Shown piece by piece: positions 8,443 through 15,652 of a stretch of DNA of 21,620 nucleotides. The DNA is taken from the NCBI GenBank assembly GCA_003445035.1, contig DLVV01000435.1:1-21620 (forward strand), given 5' to 3'. Each line of letters begins with the position of its first letter. Position 1 is the first letter of the stretch. Under the pieces are notes generated by a model, which was given only the letters and a program-made list of their open reading frames with translations, was not told the origin of the DNA and did no database searches. The position numbers and the translations under genes were made by a program. Origin of the DNA: Planctomycetaceae bacterium (GTDB lineage: Bacteria > Planctomycetota > Planctomycetia > Planctomycetales > Planctomycetaceae).

Positions 8443-8747
8443 CGCTCCAGTTTCCTCGACTTGGCATTCTGGTTCAACCGGTCATTTTCCGGAGTTTCTC
8501 ACCGCCCTTGGCAATTGGACAACACGGAAACTTCACCAGGTCCCGTGTCGAGAGACTCTCTTGGGTTCCTCAGGTTCTGACCGGTGGGGCTGAGGCCACG
8601 GAGGGGCCCATGAAGAACACCTCGGACGGTGTCCGGGTCGATCTCCATGTTCTTTGACATCGAAGAACGGTGCGATGCGGCTCCAACTGCGTCGACGGTC
8701 CTGCCGGCCCGGTCATGAACAGCGAGGGCATACCAGGGTGCTGGGCA
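8443..8747. other. 305-base intergenic region upstream of the tandem adaptor gene
   Basis: No convincing gene lies here. It separates the end of the kinase-like gene from the adaptor start and should carry the adaptor's leader or promoter. An inverted repeat, GTTCTT (8649-8654) and AAGAAC (8663-8668) with an 8-base spacer, is the clearest symmetric element. Two overlapping short stems are also present: ACACC/GGTGT (8617-8632) and CGGAC/GTCCG (8623-8635). They could not form together, but arms this short are expected by chance in GC-rich DNA. No strong -35/-10 pair was seen on the minus strand. Confidence 0.4.
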
Positions 8748-10937
8748 TCACGATGCCGCTCGGAGCCGGTTCCGTTCGTCGACGAGGTCGTCAATTCTCT
8801 CGCTGACAGACCGGTGGGCGGTTTCGGTTTCGGCGAGCAGCTTCAGTTGGGAATCGACGAGCTTGTCCCATCGCGACGCCGAGAGGATGACCGGATTCTG
8901 GTCGGTCGGCGCCGACTTGGGGGTTCTGACGAACAGGCGACGAATTGCGGCCGTCAGTGACAAGCCGATCTCGAGCATTTCGAGTGGAAGGTTGGCGGCC
9001 TTTACGGCTGCGATCTCGACACGCGAATCACGTCCGCCGTAAATCGGCAACCAGCGGCCCAGCCGGGCGGCGTTGTCGCGAATCAGAAACGTGGCGAGCC
9101 GGCGGTGCGAGGCATACATCTGCACGGGATAGGCGAGGTTGCCGATCACAGGAAGCACTCCGACGAGCAACGCTTCGCCGTAGTTGACTCGCCGCCGGAC
9201 ATTGCGTGCCATTCGCCAGAGAGTGATCACGGTCCTGCAGGCAGGAGAAACCACAATTGGCAGCAGGCAAAGAAAATCGCCGGTCAGAACGAACGCAAAG
9301 ACGCCACCGATCTTGAGCGGGATCAACAGCGGCGCAATCAGCTTCACGCTGAGATGCATGCCAAAACAGCGGGCGTATTCGTCAAAATTCTGCGAAGACG
9401 ACTCGCTCTGCAAAGCCTGCAATTCGCCGGGCTGTAGCCGCCCCGCTTTGTCCCACTCACGAATGGTGCCGCGAATCGCGTACTTGCCGAATTCTCGCTG
9501 AAATCTTGCGGAGACAGCCAGCAGGAGAATTCTCTGGAGATTGGTTCGACGATGATCGCCGTCGGAGACCCAACGCTGTAGAGCGGCAGGCACGGTTTTT
9601 GAAAGCGCCCAATTGCCGACGAATCGCAGTGACAGTTTCGAGAACATTCGCGCCGGTTGCACACGGCCCTGTTCCTGCCAGTTTCGGGACTTTCGTTCGC
9701 AATACGCCGTAAGGATCTCGTTGCGAACCCGGGTGTCCCGCACCGCATTCTTGAATCGTTGACGGAATGCTCGATGTCCATGGAGGCGTTGGAGAACTCG
9801 TCCCACAGCCGTGGGAATGAAGCCCAGCCAATACAGCGGTCGTGTCAGGAGCCGGGAACTGGACCGGAGTTTCTCGTCTGTGGTGTCATCAGTCAGGTCG
9901 TTTTGCTTCCAGATGTCGAGGCGACGGTGGCGGTAGGCGTCACGGAAGCGGCGAGAGACGATCGGCAAGCCGTGGCGGCCCACGGCGATTTCGGCCTGTT
10001 TCCAGAGGAGCGAATGTTCGATCAGTTTCTCAGCGTCGTTGGACAGTCGTTGAAATCCGTCGTCTCCAAGATGCTGCTCGAGGATGCCGCGATGGGTTTC
10101 CAGAAACCTCAACAGGACCTGGGGGTCGTTGTCGTCGAACAACGGAAGCGATCCGATCCGCAAGCCGGCAAACAGGTAATAAGGGACCAGCATCGCCGGA
10201 ATCCCGGATTCGAGATCGACGACCACGTAACGGTCATCGACACGCAACAGGTTGGCGGTCGCAACGACGGCGGCTTTGCTGACCTGCCAACCAGATCCCA
10301 CCAGGCCACTTTCTCGAAAGAGTGTTTCCAGCCGTGACATCAAGTCCAGAAGATCATCGATTTCCTCCGGCGTTCGAACCGGTGGATCGGCAGAATTCCG
10401 GAACCACTTGTGTGTTGTTTCACGCAGGATGCGAGAGTTTGCAGCGGCAGGGCGAATGCCTCTTCCGCGGATGAGTTCGCTTGCCAGCACATACGCACGG
10501 GACTCGGCATCCCAGCGGACATAAAGCGGCTCCGCGACGGTGGCTTCGGGAATCAGCGTTCGTACCAAGGCTGCGGCGGTACGCCGCCGATAAAAACAGG
10601 CCAGGATGGCGTCCGCTGAGGCCTGGTAAGCGAATGGGGACTGAAACACGCAGCGGTAGATCAGTCGCGTGAGCAGTCCGGGGGCAAAGACCTTCTCGAC
10701 GCAGAGTCGCTCATTTCCCTCGGCATCCGTCGCCCGGACCAACACGGCTCGAGCAGCACGGCCCTTGCCGAGTGTGAGGATCGGTTCGACCTGGCAGGGT
10801 GTCCAACTGTCGTCAGCCGGCAGCAATCCCACGTCCATTGCCGGACCGAAATACTCGGAACCGATCGCCGCTTCTTCCGCTTCGGGCGAAGTCTCTGGCA
10901 TGACGGCAATCCATGCGTCCGCCCAACTTCTGGCCAC
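8748..10937 (-). CDS. Kinase-like (ABC1/UbiB or LPS-kinase-like) membrane-anchored protein, 729 aa, function unknown
   Basis: I do not recognise a named family. The N-terminal half reads like a protein-kinase-like fold. It has a glycine-containing first strand (LTLGKGRAARAVLVRA, 54-69), a lysine in a VAxK-like position (LCVEKVF, Lys82), a hinge-like YVLASELIRGRG (149-160), a catalytic-loop-like SKAAVVATANLLR (220-232) and a metal-loop-like YVVVDLESG (237-245, Asp241). The canonical HxD of the catalytic loop is absent. The C-terminal half has hydrophobic segments at about 531-552, 553-575 and 588-606, and a likely coiled coil at 700-727 (VSERIDDLVDERNRL). The start is GTG at 10937, supported by a run of six G at 10943-10948 five bases upstream. 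A later ATG at 10901 has no ribosome site. The gene lies 305 bases upstream of the adaptor on the same strand and diverges from the phosphoesterase gene. Confidence 0.6.
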   Translation of the reverse strand: MARSWADAWIAVMPETSPEAEEAAIGSEYFGPAMDVGLLPADDSWTPCQVEPILTLGKGRAARAVLVRATDAEGNERLCVEKVFAPGLLTRLIYRCVFQSPFAYQASADAILACFYRRRTAAALVRTLIPEATVAEPLYVRWDAESRAYVLASELIRGRGIRPAAANSRILRETTHKWFRNSADPPVRTPEEIDDLLDLMSRLETLFRESGLVGSGWQVSKAAVVATANLLRVDDRYVVVDLESGIPAMLVPYYLFAGLRIGSLPLFDDNDPQVLLRFLETHRGILEQHLGDDGFQRLSNDAEKLIEHSLLWKQAEIAVGRHGLPIVSRRFRDAYRHRRLDIWKQNDLTDDTTDEKLRSSSRLLTRPLYWLGFIPTAVGRVLQRLHGHRAFRQRFKNAVRDTRVRNEILTAYCERKSRNWQEQGRVQPARMFSKLSLRFVGNWALSKTVPAALQRWVSDGDHRRTNLQRILLLAVSARFQREFGKYAIRGTIREWDKAGRLQPGELQALQSESSSQNFDEYARCFGMHLSVKLIAPLLIPLKIGGVFAFVLTGDFLCLLPIVVSPACRTVITLWRMARNVRRRVNYGEALLVGVLPVIGNLAYPVQMYASHRRLATFLIRDNAARLGRWLPIYGGRDSRVEIAAVKAANLPLEMLEIGLSLTAAIRRLFVRTPKSAPTDQNPVILSASRWDKLVDSQLKLLAETETAHRSVSERIDDLVDERNRLRAAS

Positions 10938-11239
10938 GGACGCCCCCCGTTTTTGTGTTCAGGCGATCGCCGATCCAGGCCGACGGCCGCTGAAAGTGCC
11001 GAAAGGTATCGAAAGGGGGCATTTGCATCAATGGGATTTTTGTGGTGAGGAAAGTGGGCGAGATCCTTATGAGATCGCCCACTGGCACGGCCCCTTGCTG
11101 TTTGTGGTTCGGCAATCGTTTGCTCCACAGTCATCACCCAGGAAGGTCCACGTCTGCTTGTCGACCACCAGTTGGCATTGGCAGAATGTCGAGCTCTTCG
11201 CCACGTTTCCAGAACCATGATGATGTGAGGAATCTCGGG
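10938..11239. other. 302-base divergent intergenic region with inverted repeat
   Basis: This region separates the start of the kinase-like gene (GTG, 10937, minus) from that of the phosphoesterase gene (ATG, 11240, plus), so it should contain promoters for both. The plus-strand frame of the phosphoesterase remains open upstream to 11042, but that stretch lacks a ribosome site and family-like sequence. A weak promoter candidate on the plus strand is TTGTCG (11158-11163), an 18-base spacer and CAGAAT (11182-11187). The strongest element is the inverted repeat at 11053-11083, listed separately. Confidence 0.45.
11053..11083. promoter_or_regulatory. Perfect 9-bp inverted repeat in the divergent promoter region
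   Basis: AGTGGGCGA (11053-11061) and TCGCCCACT (11075-11083) are exact reverse complements separated by 13 bases. The spacer contains GATC next to the left arm and GA-GATC near the right arm, so alternative pairing is possible. No T run follows on the plus strand. A position between two divergent genes suits an operator or a leader hairpin better than a terminator, but no regulator can be named. Confidence 0.4.
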
Positions 11240-12538
11240 ATGAGCGAATCCACGACTCTGCGGTCGCTGTTGCCTCGCACCGAGAGGGGGTGTCACTTCG
11301 TTGCCTATGGAGATTGCTGCATAGGTCCGCCAGAACCCGGGCGTGGCCACGAAGAGCACCTCGCGGCCGTGCACCGCGTCATGCACCAACTCGACCCACG
11401 CCCGCAGTTCGTCTGTTTTCTGGGAGATCTCATTTGGGGTCTGACACGGGAACATGGACCAAACCATGACGGTGATTCCCTTCGCCAGGAATGGGCCGTC
11501 AAGTTGCCGCGAGAGATGAAGCCGCTCACCGATCTGGATGTCCCGGTGTTCCGGATCCCCGGCAACCACGACACGATGACGCCGGTCAGTGAGGCTGTCT
11601 GGAAAGAGGTGTTTGACGAGATTCCGCAGAACGGCCCGGAGGGCCAGGAAGGGCTGACCTGGTTCGAACGGCGAGACGAGTTGCTGATCATCGGGATCAG
11701 CGTCTACGCGATGAACATGGGCAGCCCGTTCACCATGATGGGCGGACGCGTCGATTGTGACTGGGTCGATCGGATTCTCAGCGAACACTCCGATGCAAAA
11801 TTCAAGTTCGTGCTTGGCCATTCACCGGTCCATCCGGTCAACGGATACACCGCTCCGAAGTGGGGGATGCTGCCGGAGTTCGGTGAGCCGTTTTGGGAAG
11901 TGCTGGCCAGGCATCATGTGACGGCTTACCTGTGCAGCCACGTGATCGCCTTCGACTTCCAGGTCCATGACGGGGTGCCCCAGATCACAACCGGTGGAGC
12001 CGGCACCAGTTCCGGGCCGGGAGGATGCATGCCGGCACCGGCCGAATACCATCACTGTGTCCAACTCGCCGTCGATGACATCGGATTGCGTGGGCAGGTC
12101 CTGGACACCGATGGAACGGCTCGCGAGGAGTTCCAGTGGCCTCTGCCAGCCGATGGCGTCATGCGATGGTCGTTCCAGAGCGACGCGCTGCCACCCAAAC
12201 CGTCCCGGGTTCTTTTGACCGGCCAGAATGAGAATGAGGCTTACCCACGCATCCGGGTGTCGCTCGATGGCTACCAGCCAAGGCTCAATGTCACGCTCTA
12301 CGATCCGGCAGACGTCTATCCATGCTCCTGGCATGGTCCCGAAATCGACATCCGTTATCCGTTCGAATTGACAGTGGCCATTGACCCGGCCATGGGGCCT
12401 GGAGGTGTGTTGGCTCGTGTGGGAAGCGGACCGTATTCGTCGTTGGCGACCGACGAGCCGTTCGGTTACAAGGCGGACGCTTGGCCCGAAAACTGGGAAG
12501 CGTCGACGGAAATTCCTGTCGTCGATGCCGCGGACTGA
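11240..12538 (+). CDS. Calcineurin-like metallophosphoesterase with incomplete metal site, 432 aa
   Basis: The protein has the ordered motifs of the calcineurin-like superfamily: GDCCIG (24-29), GDLIWG (62-67), GNHD (108-111), GHSPVH (193-198) and SHVIAFD (233-239). In the family, motif I is DxH and motif V is GHxH. Here motif I has Cys27 in place of His, and motif V lacks the second His. Asp25, Asp63, Asn109, His110, His194 and His234 are kept. A C-terminal beta domain (about 305-428) follows. No signal peptide is visible, so a cytoplasmic location is likely. The ATG at 11240 is chosen because GAGGA (11227-11231) lies 8 bases upstream and the conserved fold begins soon after; the open frame upstream to 11042 shows nothing conserved. 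It is convergent with the TPR membrane protein gene (58 bases apart). The substrate is unknown; a phosphodiester or a phosphoprotein is possible. Confidence 0.8.
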   Translation: MSESTTLRSLLPRTERGCHFVAYGDCCIGPPEPGRGHEEHLAAVHRVMHQLDPRPQFVCFLGDLIWGLTREHGPNHDGDSLRQEWAVKLPREMKPLTDLDVPVFRIPGNHDTMTPVSEAVWKEVFDEIPQNGPEGQEGLTWFERRDELLIIGISVYAMNMGSPFTMMGGRVDCDWVDRILSEHSDAKFKFVLGHSPVHPVNGYTAPKWGMLPEFGEPFWEVLARHHVTAYLCSHVIAFDFQVHDGVPQITTGGAGTSSGPGGCMPAPAEYHHCVQLAVDDIGLRGQVLDTDGTAREEFQWPLPADGVMRWSFQSDALPPKPSRVLLTGQNENEAYPRIRVSLDGYQPRLNVTLYDPADVYPCSWHGPEIDIRYPFELTVAIDPAMGPGGVLARVGSGPYSSLATDEPFGYKADAWPENWEASTEIPVVDAAD

Positions 12539-12596
12539 ATTGTCCAGGCCAAACCGCCGGATCCGAATCTGCCTTTTCGTCTCACGTGGCGGGGGA

Positions 12597-14348
12597 TCAG
12601 GGTGCGACCGGAGTTTTCTTCAGCAGTCCTCGAGCCAATTCCAGCAGCTTGTCACTCTCCGACCCAGCTCCTGATCGGGATTCCAGCAGCGAGATGGCGC
12701 GTTGCAGATGGCTTCGAGCTTCGGCGTGACGATTGGTTTCCAGGTAAAGCCGTCCGAGACCGACATGGATCGCCGGGAGGTCGTCGTCGAGTTTCAGGGC
12801 TTGTTGCAGGTGGTGTTCGGATTGCTCGTGTTCGCCCCGCGCCTGCAGGGCCAACGCCAGTTGAACGTGGGATTCGGTTCGTCCCGGATCTCGTGACAGG
12901 ACAATCCGGTGATGCCGGATCGATCCGTCGATTTCCTTTGTGGCCGAGAGCAGCATGGCCAGGTGGAAGTGGGCTTCGGTGTTCTTCTCGTCACCGAGCA
13001 GGATGGCCTTCTCCAGGGATTGCCGGGCCGGCTTGGCCTGGCCCTGTTGTTTGAGCTGGATGCCCAGTGCCAGGTGGGCGTGGGCGTGATCGGGAACGAC
13101 TTTCACCAGGTGGCGATACCGCTGCAGCACCTGGGTGTCGCGAGCCACCTGGTCGCTGAACACGTAGTCGTTCCACCACTGCGACGTAGCCAGGGCGATG
13201 ATGGCCAGCAGGAACGGGGTCCATTTCAGGGCGTGGACAGATCCCTCGGTGAGCGGTCGGGTTTCCGGGGCCTGCGGGGCATCACCGATGCCCAGTCCGG
13301 CTCGGGTTTCCTGTTCGCGAACCTTCCAGATGAACCCGTCGAGATAGAAGTGCAGCAGGGTCGAGGTCCAGATGAGTGAGACCATCAGTTTTTCGAAGGA
13401 GTCGACTCCCAGGTACTGAGGCAGTCGGGAACAGGCGCCGTAGGCCGCCACCAGGGCGACGTAGACGACAAGCATCAGCCTGCTGCGGCGAAACAGCTGT
13501 CGGGTCAGGCCTCCAACGGGGGCAGACTGTTCCACCCGCTTGCGGTTGAATACCCAGACGATTGCGAGGTACTGGACGTCGTGAAAGATCTCGAACAGCG
13601 TGATGCCGACGATGATGTTGTCGATCATGACCATCGCGAACCACCAGAAGGCGAAGCTGATGGCCATGGTGAGCAGTCGGATCGCGGTGGCCGGTTGGAA
13701 GCGAGATCTCTGTGAGAGTTCGTGAACCAGGAACACCGTGGTGATGATCGCGGTGCCGATTAGCCACGCGCCTCGGAAACCGTTTATCCCTTCGACGGGA
13801 ATCAGCGGTCCCCCGGACCGGTGGAATGTTTCGAGCAGTCGGAAGACCCGGCCGTCGGAACAGATCATCCCGGCACCGAACCAGGTCACGCACATCAACC
13901 AGTCAAGCCGGGCTGCGTGGGGGCTGGCCTGGCCGGTCTTGGCCGCGTAGATCCTCAGAAAACCGTAGACCTGCATCAGCCCGTGCCAGAATCCCCACAG
14001 CGCGAGCACGACTTCCATGCCGTCCCGCAGTTCGGTGAAGAGCAGGGGGACCGAGATGCCCAGCAGCACGATCGGTCCCACGGTCAACCGGACACGGAAT
14101 CTGTGAAACAGCGCCCGGTCTCCGTAGGCCCTGAGCATTCCCGGCAGGTGATGGCCGGTGGCCCCCAGGGTTCCGACGATCGCGTAAATCGCCTGATCGG
14201 AGAACTGTTGCCGGGAGAGGAAGACAAGCGGCAGGATCAACAACGGGGTCGCCACGAACAGCACCAGGTCGGCCACCGGGCCGAGAATCCAGGTCGAAGC
14301 GGGTGGCGACGACGTTCCTGCCGGCGCCGTCGATGTTGCCTCGCTCAA
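12597..14348 (-). CDS. Polytopic membrane protein with intramembrane His motifs and C-terminal TPR repeats, 583 aa
   Basis: Residues 20-345 hold about eight hydrophobic segments (for example 26-44, 92-104, 113-133, 147-162, 194-209, 225-250, 290-305, 320-337), and another is at 376-393. Polar residues in or beside them form repeated patterns: GATGHHLPGMLRAYGD (62-77), WHGLMQVYGFLRIY (121-134), FHDVQYLAIVWVFNRKR (255-271) and LLHFYLDGFIWKVR (331-344). From about 405 on there are four TPR-like helical pairs (HAHLALGIQLKQQG, AHFHLAMLLSATKE, SHVQLALALQARGE, IHVGLGRLYLETNR). The start is TTG at 14348, supported by a strong GGGAGGAG at 14353-14360. It follows the DUF3500 gene by 83 bases and probably shares its transcript. 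The histidines might bind a metal or cofactor, as in membrane oxygenases or desaturases, but no family can be named with confidence. Confidence 0.7.
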   Translation of the reverse strand: MSEATSTAPAGTSSPPASTWILGPVADLVLFVATPLLILPLVFLSRQQFSDQAIYAIVGTLGATGHHLPGMLRAYGDRALFHRFRVRLTVGPIVLLGISVPLLFTELRDGMEVVLALWGFWHGLMQVYGFLRIYAAKTGQASPHAARLDWLMCVTWFGAGMICSDGRVFRLLETFHRSGGPLIPVEGINGFRGAWLIGTAIITTVFLVHELSQRSRFQPATAIRLLTMAISFAFWWFAMVMIDNIIVGITLFEIFHDVQYLAIVWVFNRKRVEQSAPVGGLTRQLFRRSRLMLVVYVALVAAYGACSRLPQYLGVDSFEKLMVSLIWTSTLLHFYLDGFIWKVREQETRAGLGIGDAPQAPETRPLTEGSVHALKWTPFLLAIIALATSQWWNDYVFSDQVARDTQVLQRYRHLVKVVPDHAHAHLALGIQLKQQGQAKPARQSLEKAILLGDEKNTEAHFHLAMLLSATKEIDGSIRHHRIVLSRDPGRTESHVQLALALQARGEHEQSEHHLQQALKLDDDLPAIHVGLGRLYLETNRHAEARSHLQRAISLLESRSGAGSESDKLLELARGLLKKTPVAP

Positions 14349-14352
14349 CGGT

Positions 14353-14360
14353 CTCCTCCC
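14353..14360 (-). promoter_or_regulatory. Strong ribosome binding site that fixes a TTG start
   Basis: Read on the minus strand, GGGAGGAG lies with its GGAGG core six bases before TTG at 14348-14346. No in-frame ATG lies nearby upstream. The near-perfect anti-SD match makes the rare TTG start of the TPR membrane protein credible. Confidence 0.7.
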
Positions 14361-14431
14361 GTTGACGGCCGGCGATGATCGGTCGGCTCAGCAATCACAA
14401 TTGTCTCTCGCGATGTCCGGTCGCAGGTCGC

Positions 14432-15457
14432 TCAGGCCGGTTTGCGGATGTTGACCCAGGTGTGCACGTGAGGGCTGCCACGAAAGTACCAGACCATCGA
14501 TGGTCCCTCGATCTGCCAAACGTCCCAAACGCGGTCGTTCCCGATGTCCAGGTTCTTGTAGTAGGCGAAGTGCAGGTTGTCGAATTGGGCCTCGATCAGC
14601 TTCATGCACTCGTCCACATCGATCCTGCGGAACGGCGCCAGAACATCGGCCATCACCCTGCGGGCCAGGGTTTTCTGGTCACTGGAGAAATCGGCAACCG
14701 GAACACCGTGAAGGGCCGTGTCCGGGCCTCGCAATTCGACCGTCTTCTTCCTTTGTTCTGGCCGTGCGTCGCTGCGGAGAGCGACTTTTTGCTGCTTGCC
14801 GTCCAGGGCCCGGAACAACTTGTTGGCCCGCTTGGCCTGGTACCAATAGATGTTTCCGGGGTGATCGGGTTTTTCGTTGAAGCCGGCCGCCGCATGGCCA
14901 TAGAAGATCGGGCCTCCAAACGCAGCGCCCTTCACCGAGTTACCGTCACATCGCCGGGTCACGTGCCGGCCGGCGAAAACGAATTCGAATTGTCCCGAGC
15001 CGGGTTGGCCGAAAACTGCGACCGAACATCCGTCGAACCCGCCTTTCCGATTGGCCTGCTGGTTGTCGTGTTCGACCTGGGTCACCACCTTTTTCGCGTA
15101 TTCCTCGCTGTGCAGCCCGTCGAAGATGCCGCGGATCATGGCCTGCTGATCCCTGGAGAATGTCTTGCCGACGGTGGCCTTGGTGATGTGCCAGTTGTTG
15201 TTGACGGCCTGCCGCAGGGGGTCGTTGAAGGAAAACGCCATCAGTTTCTTCTGCGGCTCGGTCAACGTCTTGTAGAACTGGGTGACGAGCGTTTCCGATG
15301 CCGGTTTCCTGGCGGCTTCACCTGCCGTGGCCGCCGTTTCCGGCAGGAACGGTGACAATGCGGATGCCGTGGCAATTCCGCTGGTCGTCTTCAGGAACCT
15401 GCGGCGAGTCAGGTCACCGGGTGCGGAAGTGGCTGTGGGTTCAAACGGGCCGGACAT
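14432..15457 (-). CDS. Tat-exported DUF3500 family protein, 341 aa
   Basis: DUF3500 proteins are of unknown function and usually exported. The Tat signal is clear: LTRRRFLKTTSG (16-27), then a mildly hydrophobic stretch and Ala-rich cleavage region to about 46. Family-like sequence follows: LMAFSFNDPLRQAVNNNWH (72-90), a DQQAMIRGIFDGLHSEEY helix (103-120), VAVFGQPGSGQFEFVFAGRHVTRR (147-169), GAAFGGPIFYGHAA (177-190), and a C-terminal WQIEGPSMVWYFRGSPHVHTW (314-334). The frame continues upstream to 15607. The ATG at 15457 is preferred because it begins the Tat signal directly and has AAGGAAG (15463-15469) five bases upstream. The conserved Arg/His-rich FAGRH-V-RR and the HVHTW end could bind a ligand, but nothing catalytic is proven. 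The gene lies between the PhoD-like and TPR membrane protein genes. Confidence 0.8.
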   Translation of the reverse strand: MSGPFEPTATSAPGDLTRRRFLKTTSGIATASALSPFLPETAATAGEAARKPASETLVTQFYKTLTEPQKKLMAFSFNDPLRQAVNNNWHITKATVGKTFSRDQQAMIRGIFDGLHSEEYAKKVVTQVEHDNQQANRKGGFDGCSVAVFGQPGSGQFEFVFAGRHVTRRCDGNSVKGAAFGGPIFYGHAAAGFNEKPDHPGNIYWYQAKRANKLFRALDGKQQKVALRSDARPEQRKKTVELRGPDTALHGVPVADFSSDQKTLARRVMADVLAPFRRIDVDECMKLIEAQFDNLHFAYYKNLDIGNDRVWDVWQIEGPSMVWYFRGSPHVHTWVNIRKPA

Positions 15458-15652
15458 GTCAGCTTCCTTGGATTCAGTCGTCGGCGAAGAGCCGGGGCGA
15501 GTTGTGTGCTGTGTCGATGGAGCGATTGTATCCCATGTGGTGATGGCTTCTGCAGGGATTCGCTCCTCAAGGAACGTTCCCGATCGTCCACCGGATGTTC
15601 CATTCACCGCACCCTCTGAAACCGGGCCAATCCGAGTGAGAGAACGTCACCA
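15458..15652 (-). promoter_or_regulatory. 195-base gap with possible internal promoter and a GGAACGTTCC palindrome
   Basis: This is the longest gap in the co-directional minus-strand run. On the minus strand TACAAT (plus 15525-15530 reads ATTGTA) matches a -10 box at 5/6 and lies 67 bases before the DUF3500 start, but no good -35 is found at 16-18 bases. GGAACGTTCC (15571-15580) is a perfect 10-base palindrome. The DUF3500 and TPR genes may therefore form their own transcription unit. Evidence is weak. Confidence 0.25.

Noticed and set aside
6742..8580. A 612-codon plus-strand frame opposite the tandem adaptor
   Set aside because: The product is rich in His, Gln and Arg without domain character. 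The minus frame holds an unmistakable duplicated adaptor.
11042..11239. N-terminal extension of the phosphoesterase from an earlier start
   Set aside because: No ribosome site is seen, the residues do not resemble a signal peptide or domain, and ATG 11240 has a good GAGGA upstream.
10661..11821. A 386-codon minus-strand frame spanning the divergent region
   Set aside because: It overlaps two well-supported genes in other frames and its sequence shows no family features.
14375..15355. A 326-codon plus-strand frame opposite the DUF3500 gene
   Set aside because: The DUF3500 frame has a Tat signal and family motifs; this one has neither.
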